Shown here: positions 1 to 8,175 of the stretch, one piece after another
Layout of the letters: every line of letters starts with the position of its first letter
How positions within the stretch are numbered: the stretch's first letter is position 1
Position numbers and translations under genes: made by a program
The notes under the pieces: model-generated
Told to the model about the DNA's origin: nothing
The model's database searches: none
What the model saw: the letters and a program-made list of their open reading frames with translations, nothing else
Assembly: GCA_965249455.1 (NCBI GenBank)
Contig: OZ252236.1
Location: forward strand, 3,720,001 to 3,784,000
Direction of reading: 5' to 3'
Length of the DNA: 64,000 nucleotides
From: Jiulongibacter sp024742395
Lineage (GTDB): Bacteria; Bacteroidota; Bacteroidia; Cytophagales; Spirosomataceae

Positions 1-275
1 ACGAAGGAAATGAAGAACAATCAACACCCGATAACTCGCAGCAAGAATTGAAAATCTGGCTGGACAGAAAGGGAGGAAATAAAGTGGTTTCACGAATTGC
101 CGGATTTGAGGGAAACGCCTTTGACCTGGCTACTTTGAAAAAAAACGTGCAATCGGCCTGTGGAAGTGGCGGAGCAGCCAAAGACGGTGAAATACTCATT
201 CAGGGAGATCATCGGGATAAAATCCTAAAATATCTTTTATCAGAAGGCTATAAAGCAAAAAAAGCCGGAGGTTAA
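1..275 (+). CDS. SUI1/eIF1-like translation initiation factor (YciH type), 3' part
   Basis: The reading frame is open to the left edge (codons from base 3), so the true start lies outside the window. An in-frame TTG at 48 is only an internal leucine codon. The visible 90 residues match the SUI1/eIF1 fold: a basic beta-hairpin (LDRKGGNKVVSRI), a LATLKKNVQSACGSGGA segment, and a GEILIQGDHRDKILKYL helix ending in a Lys-rich tail. Bacterial members of this family are thought to influence start-codon selection on the 30S subunit, but their role is poorly defined. The stop codon lies in the loop of a hairpin at 261-286. Confidence 0.85.
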   Translation, partial: EGNEEQSTPDNSQQELKIWLDRKGGNKVVSRIAGFEGNAFDLATLKKNVQSACGSGGAAKDGEILIQGDHRDKILKYLLSEGYKAKKAGG

Positions 276-286
276 CTTCCGGCTTT
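261..286. terminator. Bidirectional rho-independent terminator
   Basis: Perfect 9-bp stem AAAGCCGGA / TCCGGCTTT with an 8-nt loop. The loop contains the stop codon of the SUI1-like gene (273-275). On the minus strand the stem is followed by a T-run, so it also serves the peptide transporter gene that ends at 312. Confidence 0.75.
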
Positions 287-311
287 CATGTGAATATTTA
301 TGAAATGAATG

Positions 312-1766
312 TTAATTAATTCCTCCCATCCAGTTTCTAATTTGCTTATGGAATACGATCATAATCAAACCTGCCACCGCTCCATACATACAAAACTGCA
401 TAAATAAGCCTGGCATAGCGTCTACATTTCCTTCATCAAAGTTTCCTGCAAAAAGGCCGGCGATCAAGTTTCCTAGAGAAGCTCCAACAAACCAAAGTCC
501 CATCATCTGACTGTAGTACTTTTTAGGTGCCAACTTGGTGTAAGAACTTAATCCCACGGGACTAATACATAACTCACCAAGTGAATGAAGAAGATATGTA
601 AATGTTAACCAGCCCATACCTGCCAGGGTACCATCCAGTACTTTCTGAGCAGCAAAATACATAACCAAGAAGCCCAATCCCAGTTGGATAAGACCCAAAC
701 CAAATTTAACTGGTACATTAGGATTCAGGTTTTTCTTGTTCAACCAAACCCATAGAGCGGCAAAAGGAGCAGAGAAAATCAAAATGAAGAATGAATTGGC
801 ATTCTGAAACCATGAAGCAGGCAATTCCCAACCGAATAGATCACGATCTGTGTGCCTGTCTGCAAATATGGTAAAGGTGGTAGCAGCTTGTTCAAAACCA
901 GACCAGAAAATAGCAATGGCTATAAAAAGGATAAACAAGACTCCTACTCTTTTACGCTCTACTAGTGTCAAAGATTTATCCAGAAATCCGATGTAAAAGA
1001 AATAGGCCACCGTGATACCTGAAATAATATACTTCATTGAGTTGGCCAATTGAATACTATCAAGCATTCCAGTAGTAACAGAAAGGGCCGCTACAGCCAG
1101 AAGGCCAATCACCACGTATAAATAAGTATAAGAAGACTTCTCTACGGGCTTCTCCCCTACGTTTTTTAGATACTTGCCGTTAAATCTGAAGTTAATTAGG
1201 CCAAAAAACATGGCAAAAGCAGCAGCTCCAAAACCATAATGCCATCCCACTTTTTCTCCCAGATAACCTACTATGAACATCCCTAAAAACGAACCCAGGT
1301 TAATGCCAAGATAAAAAATACTGAACGCGGCATCTCTTTTGGCTCCACCTTCAGGATACAGTTCCCCAACTATGGATGAAATATTTGCTTTTAGCAGTCC
1401 GGTACCCACTGCCACAAAGGCAAGTCCAAGAAAAAATACTGACGGGCTAGCAGGCAGGGCCAAAATGGCATGGCCTATCATGATACTAATACCGCCCCAC
1501 CATATGGCCTTTTTCTGACCTAGAATATTGTCGGCTATCCAGCCACCTGGTAAGGTAAGCAGATATACGGAAGCAGCATATAATCCATAAACAGCTCCCG
1601 CCGTATCTTCAGGTAGCCCCAGGGCTCCTTCGCTGGCACTTTTTGTTAAATATAAAAAAAGAATGGCCCGCATCCCGTAATAGCTGAAGCGTTCCCACAT
1701 TTCGGTAAAGAACAAGACATACAGGCCACGGGGATGACCAAAAAGAGTTTTTTCGGAATGACTCAT
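312..1766 (-). CDS. POT/PTR2 family proton-dependent oligopeptide transporter
   Basis: Inner-membrane MFS protein of 484 residues, the usual size for the family, with about 12-14 hydrophobic helices. It should import di- and tripeptides with protons. The POT fingerprint ExxERFxYY is present near the N terminus (E22, E25, R26, Y29, Y30), and a second PTR2 signature (FYLGINLGSFLG) lies around residue 150. The start has an ATG and a short soluble lead-in before TM1. It lies 44 bp downstream of a DUF4136 lipoprotein gene on the same strand, so the two may be co-transcribed. The family call is secure; the exact peptide preference cannot be read from sequence. Confidence 0.93.
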   Translation of the reverse strand: MSHSEKTLFGHPRGLYVLFFTEMWERFSYYGMRAILFLYLTKSASEGALGLPEDTAGAVYGLYAASVYLLTLPGGWIADNILGQKKAIWWGGISIMIGHAILALPASPSVFFLGLAFVAVGTGLLKANISSIVGELYPEGGAKRDAAFSIFYLGINLGSFLGMFIVGYLGEKVGWHYGFGAAAFAMFFGLINFRFNGKYLKNVGEKPVEKSSYTYLYVVIGLLAVAALSVTTGMLDSIQLANSMKYIISGITVAYFFYIGFLDKSLTLVERKRVGVLFILFIAIAIFWSGFEQAATTFTIFADRHTDRDLFGWELPASWFQNANSFFILIFSAPFAALWVWLNKKNLNPNVPVKFGLGLIQLGLGFLVMYFAAQKVLDGTLAGMGWLTFTYLLHSLGELCISPVGLSSYTKLAPKKYYSQMMGLWFVGASLGNLIAGLFAGNFDEGNVDAMPGLFMQFCMYGAVAGLIMIVFHKQIRNWMGGIN

Positions 1767-1810
1767 AAAGAATTAGCTTCTAGGGTTTAGTTTGTGATTC
1801 TCCAAAAATA

Positions 1811-2392
1811 CTAATTTTCCTGAGCTTTTTGTTCTTTTGAAATATCCCGTGCATCACTTACAAACCTATTCACTATTTGTTTCGCTCTTCTTTCTAAAAT
1901 TTTAGGGGCAGAAAGTGGATTATCAATCACATCAAACGAGTTTCCACGCCAAACTAACTGGCCAGTCTGCTTATCTATTATATCAAGAACTAAGGTACCC
2001 GAGTCAAAGACTCTTACCCTTTCGGGCACTTCACATCTGGGACCGGGGAATAAATTTGGAGAATAACCACTATCACCATAAAAGCCGGTTGGACAATACG
2101 TCTCTTCGTAATAATCTTCTTCTATATATATATGATAATCAATGAAAAAATCGGCCATTTCCTCCGGCACAACTTTATAACCTTTCTTAGAAAATGACTT
2201 ATCAATAGCGGTTTGAAGCGTTTTATCAATGGCCTTTTTATTATAGTAAGTATGCCCCGTATTATCCTTCACCTCGTTCCAGCCAAAAGTCTTAAACTTA
2301 TTTAATTGGATATTTGGCTCTTTGTCTACCCATAAAGTAGGGCTACAGGAATTGAGGAAAATGGTCAAAAGAAAAAGACTTACAAAACGCAT
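1811..2392 (-). CDS. DUF4136-type lipoprotein
   Basis: A 193-residue protein with a lipoprotein signal peptide ending in LNSC (lipidated Cys16). The body resembles DUF4136 proteins: a KTFGW strand near the start, a DFFIDYHI strand pair, a central Tyr/Cys-rich loop, and a LVLDIIDKQTGQLVWRGNS segment before a C-terminal helix (PKILERRAKQIVNRF). Family members are envelope lipoproteins of unknown biochemical role. It precedes the peptide transporter gene on the same strand. An antisense reading frame inside it (1915-2145) lacks any protein-like features and is not annotated. Confidence 0.8.
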   Translation of the reverse strand: MRFVSLFLLTIFLNSCSPTLWVDKEPNIQLNKFKTFGWNEVKDNTGHTYYNKKAIDKTLQTAIDKSFSKKGYKVVPEEMADFFIDYHIYIEEDYYEETYCPTGFYGDSGYSPNLFPGPRCEVPERVRVFDSGTLVLDIIDKQTGQLVWRGNSFDVIDNPLSAPKILERRAKQIVNRFVSDARDISKEQKAQEN

Positions 2393-2484
2393 ATCTATGA
2401 TTTAAAGCTTAAAGGTATCTATATTTCTTAGGACAAGAGTATGAGGCCTGGCCGATAAAATTATGACACACGGCATAAAAAAAT

Positions 2485-2520
2485 AACTAACAAGTTAGTT
2501 TGTAAACTAAACAATTAGTT
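2485..2520. promoter_or_regulatory. Tandem inverted-repeat operator array upstream of blaI-like gene
   Basis: Four hexamers alternate in orientation with exact 4-nt spacers: AACTAA (2485), TTAGTT (2495), AACTAA (2505), TTAGTT (2515). Any neighbouring pair forms a 16-bp dyad on a 10-bp step, so stacked dimers would bind one face of the helix. The array is 36 bp upstream of the regulator's start codon. Confidence 0.55.
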
Positions 2521-2545
2521 TTAACTTCGATTATCGATAAAAAAA

Positions 2546-2555
2546 TACACGTGTA
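2546..2555. promoter_or_regulatory. Palindrome with BlaI/MecI core, abutting the start codon
   Basis: TACACGTGTA is a perfect 10-bp palindrome and fits TACAnnTGTA, the known core of BlaI/MecI operators. It ends at the base before the ATG of the BlaI-family gene, a position from which a bound repressor would block transcription or early translation. Autoregulation is an inference. Confidence 0.5.
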
Positions 2556-2933
2556 ATGGAATTAAGAGAACTAACCAAAGCAGAAGAAGAAATCATGCAG
2601 GTACTATGGAGGTTGGAGAAGTCGTTTGTTAAGAACGTCATTGAAGAGCTCCCTGATCCTAAACCCGCATATAACACCGTATCAACAATCATAAGAATAT
2701 TAGAGCAAAAGGGCTTTGTGGATCATGTAGCCTATGGTAAAACTTATGAGTACTTCCCTATTGTGACAAAAAACCAATATCGGAAATTCGCTTCAAGCAA
2801 ACTCATGAGTAGCTATTTTGGCGGAAGTGTGGGCCAGTTGGTTTCCTTCTTTGTTCAAGAACAAAAAATTGATCTGAATGAAGCAGATGAAATCCTGCAA
2901 CTTTTAGAACAAATGAAAGATAAAAATGAATAA
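2556..2933 (+). CDS. BlaI/MecI/CopY family transcriptional repressor
   Basis: 125 residues, standard for the family. An N-terminal winged helix (LTKAEEEIMQVLWRLEKSFV, then PAYNTVSTIIRILEQKGF as the recognition region) is followed by a C-terminal dimerisation part. Family members bind dyad operators and are released when a partner M56 metalloprotease triggers their cleavage. The next gene, 15 bp downstream, encodes such a partner, giving a classic regulator-sensor pair. In Bacteroidota these pairs usually answer envelope signals and are often unrelated to beta-lactams. Two candidate operators lie directly upstream. Confidence 0.92.
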   Translation: MELRELTKAEEEIMQVLWRLEKSFVKNVIEELPDPKPAYNTVSTIIRILEQKGFVDHVAYGKTYEYFPIVTKNQYRKFASSKLMSSYFGGSVGQLVSFFVQEQKIDLNEADEILQLLEQMKDKNE

Positions 2934-2948
2934 TTAAATCTCAGCTGT

Positions 2949-4355
2949 ATGAACTGGGCAAACTACCTTCTACAAGTCAATTTCTACCTAATTCTAGGTT
3001 TTGGGTTTTACTGGCTATTGCTACGTAAAGAGACTTTTTATAGTGCAAATCGCTACTTTCTACTAGCTAATTCATTATTGGCTGTCCTTATCCCGTTTTG
3101 GAATATTGGGCTCATTGAGTCGTGGTTTGTCACTGAACAGGTTTCATCGGCTATTGCCGTTGTTCCGCTTGAAGAGTTTACGGTGACTCCGCTTATGGAG
3201 AAACCTACCTGGAGCTGGAATCTACTTGGAGCCAGTATCTACTTCCTCGGTTTTGGATTTGGCTTGTTGCGATTTAGTTTAAGCCTTTTCAAGCTTCAGC
3301 AGTTGCTTCGCATAAAGAACCTTCGCGGTCAGGCATTTTCTATTTTCGGGAAAGTCTTTATTGACAAAAAACTAGATGACTACCGCACCATACGCCTTCA
3401 TGAAGAAGTACATAGTCGTCAGTTTCACTCCATAGACGTCTTCTGGATGGAATTGCTCGGTGTAATTTGCTGGTTTAATCCTGCGGTTTTATGGATGAGA
3501 AAAGAGATTAAGGTTATTCATGAATTTATAGCAGATGAAATTGCCGCACGCCATTTGGGCTCTGCTCAAAAGTATGCCCAAGTACTGGTTAGCTCACATT
3601 TCAATGCTGATAGCAATGTTTTAATTAATAATTTTTATAACAACTCAATCTTAAAAACACGAATCATGAAACTAGCTCAACAAAAATCGAAAAGGAACAA
3701 AGCTTGGAAATACTTCTTTGCTACTCCACTTTTTCTTTCAATGCTCATATTTTCTGCGGCAAGTAATGGCCAAAATACGCTAAAGCCTGAAAGAGAATTT
3801 GAGAGGTCGAAAAATGAAATTTTTACTTCAGTTGAGAACCAGCCAGAGTTTCCCGGAGGTACCTCTGCATTATATGAATATATAAGAGAAAACATGAAGT
3901 ATCCAGAAACCGCCCAACGTGCTAATATCGAAGGTCGTGTATTTGTTAAATTCATTGTTGATAAAGAAGGAAACACTCAATCTCCTGAAATTATTAAGGG
4001 ATTAGGGTTTGGATGTGATCAAGAAGTAATAAGAATTATTGAGTCAATGCCTAAATGGAAACCAGGCTATCAAAATGATAAACCTGTTAATGTTTACTTT
4101 ACAATGCCCTTCTTTTTTGAACTAGGTAAGAATGAAAGTGCTCAATCTTCTAAGAACAAACTTTTTGATTTAACCCCAAATTCGGAGAATCCTCCTTATA
4201 TACTAGTTAATGGAAAAGCTGCATCAGCTAGTGAAATAAAATCTTTAAATAAAGATGACATTTCAACTATTAATGTATTAAAGGGAGATGCAGCAATTAA
4301 AGCCTATGGTGATAAAGGAAAGAATGGAGTATTAGAAATTATTATGAAAAACTAG
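2949..4355 (+). CDS. BlaR1-type M56 metallopeptidase sensor with TonB C-terminal domain
   Basis: 468 residues. The N-terminal half has four hydrophobic helices and the M56 catalytic site: HEEVH (H151, E152, H155), with E192 in HEFIADE as the likely third zinc ligand. Another membrane segment around residue 260 precedes an exported TonB C-terminal domain (about 295-390, from NQPEFPGG to MPKWKPGYQ). A tail of about 55 residues ending in ISTINVLKGDAAIKAYGDKG resembles the plug-domain motif of TonB-dependent receptors. There is no penicillin-binding domain, so the signal sensed is unlikely to be a beta-lactam. It probably inactivates the repressor encoded just upstream. Confidence 0.9.
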   Translation: MNWANYLLQVNFYLILGFGFYWLLLRKETFYSANRYFLLANSLLAVLIPFWNIGLIESWFVTEQVSSAIAVVPLEEFTVTPLMEKPTWSWNLLGASIYFLGFGFGLLRFSLSLFKLQQLLRIKNLRGQAFSIFGKVFIDKKLDDYRTIRLHEEVHSRQFHSIDVFWMELLGVICWFNPAVLWMRKEIKVIHEFIADEIAARHLGSAQKYAQVLVSSHFNADSNVLINNFYNNSILKTRIMKLAQQKSKRNKAWKYFFATPLFLSMLIFSAASNGQNTLKPEREFERSKNEIFTSVENQPEFPGGTSALYEYIRENMKYPETAQRANIEGRVFVKFIVDKEGNTQSPEIIKGLGFGCDQEVIRIIESMPKWKPGYQNDKPVNVYFTMPFFFELGKNESAQSSKNKLFDLTPNSENPPYILVNGKAASASEIKSLNKDDISTINVLKGDAAIKAYGDKGKNGVLEIIMKN

Positions 4356-4388
4356 CCGGAATTTTCGACTTAAAATAATGACTGTATC

Positions 4389-4796
4389 GTGTTAAAATAT
4401 GTCTTTCAACCCTATGTTATTCTGCTCTCAATCACAAGTTTGGCTCAAAAAACAGATTCGTTACAAGTTGATAATGAAGAACAAACCTACACTATAACAG
4501 AAGAATTACCGGAATTTCCAGGTGGGAATTCTGAGTTATACATGTTTATAGCTCTCAATATTAAATATCCCTTAGAGGCACGCAAGAAGAAAATTACAGG
4601 AAAGGTTATTGTCAAATTTCAAGTTAAGACCGATGGAACAATCGGGGAAAGTGAAATCTTGAAATCGCCAGGCCATGGTACTGAAGAGGAAGCACTAAGG
4701 CTTTTGAACTTAATGCCTAAATGGAAACCAGGAAGGCAGCACGGACAGAATGTAAATGTCTGGTATGTCCTGCCGATTGCATTTCAGCTTTACTGA
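4389..4796 (+). CDS. Small exported protein with TonB C-terminal domain
   Basis: 135 residues starting at GTG (4389), 33 bp after the M56-TonB gene. A short signal peptide (to about residue 20) leads into one TonB C-terminal domain: LPEFPGGNSELYMFIALN, IKYPLEA, GKVIVKFQV, LMPKWKPGRQ. There is no N-terminal membrane anchor of the kind TonB needs to reach ExbB/ExbD, so it is probably a periplasmic domain-only protein. It is closely similar to the domain in the preceding gene, which points to local duplication. A terminator follows at 4902-4931. Confidence 0.82.
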   Translation: MLKYVFQPYVILLSITSLAQKTDSLQVDNEEQTYTITEELPEFPGGNSELYMFIALNIKYPLEARKKKITGKVIVKFQVKTDGTIGESEILKSPGHGTEEEALRLLNLMPKWKPGRQHGQNVNVWYVLPIAFQLY

Positions 4797-4901
4797 ATTT
4801 AAATAGGGTGAAATCATCGACTAACACAAAATCGACTTTTATTGATTAAAATTGAATTCAAAACATAAGCATTTAAACACAAATTATACTTTCTAAGAGA
4901 G

Positions 4902-4931
4902 CCCCAAAAGAAATCTACTTTTGGGGTTTTT
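4902..4931 (+). terminator. Rho-independent terminator of the blaI/M56/TonB operon
   Basis: Perfect 9-bp stem CCCCAAAAG / CTTTTGGGG, 7-nt loop (4911-4917), then a T-run. It closes the plus-strand operon that begins at 2556. Confidence 0.85.
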
Positions 4932-5011
4932 CTGTATTAACAATTCTATTAACAAAGGAGGCCTTCTTAGCTTTTGAATAAATTTATAACTTCAGTTAAA
5001 CTTCAGAAACT

Positions 5012-5731
5012 ATGAACTTCTACACATTAAAACATCATTCCATTAGTTATCCGGCTTTACTGTTAGGCCTATTTTTTTATTCATGCTTCTGCAATGCTCA
5101 AATAATTGAGATTAAGGGTATCGTAACAGATGAAAAAGGAATGCCCATTGAAAATGCTAAGGTTACCATTGTGGATAGAGATATTAATTCATACACTGAC
5201 AAGAAAGGGCATTTTGAACTAGCTGATATAGAGAACATTGAAGAAATTTCAATCAGTCATATTAATTATATTACTGAAACTAGAAATCATGACCTTAGTT
5301 CCAGAATGAGAGTTCAATTAAAGGAAGAACTTATTCATATAATAGGGCCTATGATAATAGGATACAAAAAGCAAAAAGAAACTTTTAATGGAGCAATAAA
5401 AGTCCACCTACCTGAAGGCTCCTCACAGAAAGACTTTAAGGCAGAATATCCCGGCGGGTTTTCTGAGTTGAACAGATTTCTAGGTTGGCAAATTAGATAC
5501 CCTGCCTTGGCTCAACAAAATGAAATTTCGGGTAAAACTAAAGTCACTTTTACCATTAATAATCTTGGTCGGGTAGAAAATGTTCAAATAAAGGAAGGGT
5601 TGGGCTTTGGAATAGATGAGCAATTAATTGAAGCCATAAACTCAATGCCGAAATGGAAACCAGCTCTTCAAAAAGGTCAGCCTTCCGCATCAAGAATTGA
5701 AATGGAATTCGGTTTCTTTTTAACTGAGTAG
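5012..5731 (+). CDS. Exported protein: carboxypeptidase-regulatory-like domain plus TonB C-terminal domain
   Basis: 239 residues. A signal peptide ends near FCNAQ (about residue 30). A CarboxypepD_reg-like beta-sandwich follows (IKGIVTDEKGMPIENAKVTI, DKKGHFELADI, about 34-110), then a TonB C-terminal domain (YPGGFSELNRFLGW to MPKWKPALQ, about 145-239). The beta-sandwich is the same module that begins SusC receptors. It is the third TonB-type domain in tandem here, but lies beyond a terminator with its own upstream region. Function is unknown; a structural or scaffold role in the periplasm is plausible. Confidence 0.8.
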   Translation: MNFYTLKHHSISYPALLLGLFFYSCFCNAQIIEIKGIVTDEKGMPIENAKVTIVDRDINSYTDKKGHFELADIENIEEISISHINYITETRNHDLSSRMRVQLKEELIHIIGPMIIGYKKQKETFNGAIKVHLPEGSSQKDFKAEYPGGFSELNRFLGWQIRYPALAQQNEISGKTKVTFTINNLGRVENVQIKEGLGFGIDEQLIEAINSMPKWKPALQKGQPSASRIEMEFGFFLTE

Positions 5732-5802
5732 GCATTTTTGATTTACTAAAGCACTTTTGAATTTATAGAGAGCAAGTTAGCCACTGGACACCTATTTGCC
5801 TG

Positions 5803-5961
5803 TTGATTTTTCTGGTTTTCTTCTCAGTAAATGCACAGAAAGGAAGTTTGAGCTTTCAGGGAAGGGTCCTAGATGAAAATGATAAAACATTAAAGGGAGC
5901 ATATATTGGTACTCCGAATACATTTCACAATTCTGTTACAAATGAATTAAAATTGAAATAG
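5803..5961 (+). pseudogene. Remnant of a signal peptide plus carboxypeptidase-regulatory-like domain gene
   Basis: The frame open from 5761 to the TAG at 5959-5961 reads as a hydrophobic signal segment (LLIFLVFFSVNAQ), then SLSFQGRVLDENDKTLKGAYIG, the typical first strands of a CarboxypepD_reg-like domain. It then breaks off after about 50 residues. The only usable start is a TTG at 5803. Full-length relatives continue through the rest of the beta-sandwich, so this looks like the 5' stub of a decayed paralogue of the gene just upstream. It occupies most of the 315-bp gap between 5731 and 6047; nothing else is visible there. Confidence 0.6.
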
Positions 5962-6046
5962 TTCCGATTTTTACCCAATATTGGGATACTTTGAATTTCT
6001 CTAAGCGAATTGAATAAATATTTGTGTTAATCTGCATTAAGTTAAA

Positions 6047-6652
6047 ATGATAAAGAAAACTACCTGTACTATAAATACTCTGTGGAAGTATATTTTCATT
6101 TTGCAAATTTTTATCAGCTTTAAGGCTTCTTCTCAGCAAACAGACTATTTTTTTAATATCCCTGAAGCTCCAGCAGAATATTCATCAAACAACGTCATTG
6201 CCAGGATGATTGACGGACTGGGCTTCAGATATTACTGGGCTACTTATGGCCTCAATGAAGCAGACCTGGCTTATAGACCAAGTGAAGAAGCCAGAACCAC
6301 TCTACAAACCCTTCAACATATTTATGGACTAACTCGTGTAAGTCTTAACACCATCACAGGCAAGCCAACTTTAAATGAAAACAATGGCCAATTGAGCTTT
6401 GATGACCTACGTAGTAAAACGCTCAAACAGCTAGAAGAAACCTCTGTATATTTAAGAACACATTCCTTAGACCCGGAAAAACAAACAATCCGTTTTGGCT
6501 CGTCAGACAGTTCCGGCTATCCGCTTTGGAATTTAATCAATGGCCCTTTGGCTGATGCTCTCTGGCATGTAGGTCAGGTAGTTAGTTTTAGGAGGTCTTC
6601 CGGCAATCCACTCCCAAAAGGTGTTAATGTATTAGAAGGGACTAAAAATTAG
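6047..6652 (+). CDS. Exported DinB-like four-helix protein
   Basis: 201 residues with an N-terminal signal peptide (hydrophobic stretch to about residue 28, then SSQQ). The mature part has the helical pattern of DinB/YfiT-like proteins: a MIDGLGFRYYWATYGL helix, TLQTLQHIYGLTRVSL, and a C-terminal ADALWHVGQVVSFRRSSGNP segment, where one His of the usual metal site can be seen. DinB-like proteins are often metal-dependent thiol transferases, but secreted members of this type have no assigned reaction. The start is the first ATG with a signal sequence. A strong bidirectional terminator follows. Confidence 0.7.
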   Translation: MIKKTTCTINTLWKYIFILQIFISFKASSQQTDYFFNIPEAPAEYSSNNVIARMIDGLGFRYYWATYGLNEADLAYRPSEEARTTLQTLQHIYGLTRVSLNTITGKPTLNENNGQLSFDDLRSKTLKQLEETSVYLRTHSLDPEKQTIRFGSSDSSGYPLWNLINGPLADALWHVGQVVSFRRSSGNPLPKGVNVLEGTKN

Positions 6653-6660
6653 GAATCATA

Positions 6661-6697
6661 AACAAGGAGGCTGCCAATAAATGGCAACCTCCTTGTT
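6661..6697. terminator. Strong bidirectional terminator between convergent genes
   Basis: A 16-nt arm (AACAAGGAGGCTGCCA) pairs with 6682-6697 with one C/A mismatch, leaving a 5-nt loop. T-runs or A-runs flank both sides. It separates the DinB-like gene from the SusD gene that ends at 6715. Confidence 0.88.
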
Positions 6698-6714
6698 TTC
6701 ATTATAAAATGGTC

Positions 6715-8157
6715 TTAGTTCACATCCCAGAAAATTTTCGTTTTTGGGGTATCGCCTCCAATTTTTGAAGCAGCAGCCTTTAGGTTAGTACCATTCAATG
6801 TCGCTTCGTTTATTGGATAAATCAATCGCTTCGGTATATCGTCATATGTCAAGCCCTCAGGTACATTAAAACCATCAATATCCATAAGTCTCCAGGTAGT
6901 CCAGCCTTCTATGCCGCCATTGGCAAAAAGAGAAATCCATTTCTGGGTTCCTATCTTCTGCTTCCAGTCTCCGGCTGCAGTGGCATAAGCTACTGACTCT
7001 TGAGCTAAGTAAGCATCTGCAGCTTCACTGCTTAGCCCCCACTCCATTATGGAAGTTTTTATAGCTTTATTGTACAGCTCTTCAACCGTACCACCCATAT
7101 TAAAACCACGGGCAGCACCCTCAGCTTTCAGGAATTCTACTTCTGAGCAACTGATCATAATACCAGGAGAAGTAGCCGTATAAAAGAACGAGCCGACATG
7201 CGTGGAATTTGGGAAAGAATTGGCTGTGCCATACACACCACCTTCATACACACCATCACCAAGGTTATTGTCAAAATAGACAGCTCTTCTCGGATCATTC
7301 AAGGCATTCATTTTATCAATCAATGTATTAGAACCAACATAGTCTGAACGACCACTCAACACAAAGTCCTCATAAGCAGGGTGTGTATAAGGTGCCGCAG
7401 AGATATACTCCATAGATAAATCTTCTGATAAAGAAGAAAACACTCCCGAAGCAACTGCTGATTCAGCCAATGTCTTTGCTTTAGCCGCATCAACATCTGC
7501 AATCCTCATCGCTAATCTTAGCTTCAATGAATTGGCTGCTTTTTTCCATGCTCCGGTATCACCCTGATTTACAAGATCTTCTGAGGCTGCAAAGCTAGCC
7601 GATGTTACATCTATGTCATTGATTGCCTGATCTAGTTTAGTGATGAGATCGTTATAGATAGTTTGTGCATCATCATATACGGGATTAGGATTCTCAAAAT
7701 CCAAGGCCTGTGAATAAGGAATATCACCGAACAAATCAACCAAAGTAGACCACATATGAACTTCATTTACAGTCATAATGGCTAGTTTATTCTTTTGAAT
7801 TGGAGCAGTGGTAGCATTGGTTTCCTGAGCAGAAATAATGCGTCTGGCTTCTTTCATATCTACCAGTGCGTCACGGTAAATTCTCTGATACCAGTTATCA
7901 GGAATAGTACGCTGTACCATATTGTACTGTGACTCCTCTGGATAGGTGGTTTGAGCCATATACTGTGCATAGAGCCTGAACACGTTAAAGTTCACATTGT
8001 TATTATTGGCGGTGTGATAAAACCGCTCCATTGCGTTATTGAAGAGAGACTCTCCAGGTACTGAGGCAAGGCTCTTCTTGTCTGTGTTCAGATCTGCGAA
8101 ATGATCTGTACAAGAAAGCAGAGTGCCAATAAACAAAATTGCTATTATCTTTTTCAT
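6715..8157 (-). CDS. SusD/RagB-family outer membrane lipoprotein (SusD-like_2 type)
   Basis: 480 residues. The lipoprotein signal ends at LLSC (Cys16), followed by DHFADLNTDKK, the usual start of SusD-like_2 proteins. Alpha-helical TPR-like repeats carry typical segments (NWYQRIYRDALVDMKEARRII; VNEVHMWSTLVDLFGDIPYSQAL). Such proteins form the lid over a SusC channel and bind the nutrient before import. The SusC gene is upstream with a 19-bp gap, so the two form one transcription unit ending at the 6661-6697 terminator. There are no adjacent glycan-degrading enzymes, so the ligand cannot be named; peptides are as possible as sugars. Confidence 0.92.
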   Translation of the reverse strand: MKKIIAILFIGTLLSCTDHFADLNTDKKSLASVPGESLFNNAMERFYHTANNNNVNFNVFRLYAQYMAQTTYPEESQYNMVQRTIPDNWYQRIYRDALVDMKEARRIISAQETNATTAPIQKNKLAIMTVNEVHMWSTLVDLFGDIPYSQALDFENPNPVYDDAQTIYNDLITKLDQAINDIDVTSASFAASEDLVNQGDTGAWKKAANSLKLRLAMRIADVDAAKAKTLAESAVASGVFSSLSEDLSMEYISAAPYTHPAYEDFVLSGRSDYVGSNTLIDKMNALNDPRRAVYFDNNLGDGVYEGGVYGTANSFPNSTHVGSFFYTATSPGIMISCSEVEFLKAEGAARGFNMGGTVEELYNKAIKTSIMEWGLSSEAADAYLAQESVAYATAAGDWKQKIGTQKWISLFANGGIEGWTTWRLMDIDGFNVPEGLTYDDIPKRLIYPINEATLNGTNLKAAASKIGGDTPKTKIFWDVN

Positions 8158-8175
8158 CTTAATTTCTAAAGTTTA

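Noticed and set aside
2496..2502. TAGTTTG as a -7 promoter element of the blaI-like gene
   Set aside because: One base short of TAnnTTTG, and the bases are better explained by the phased inverted-repeat array.
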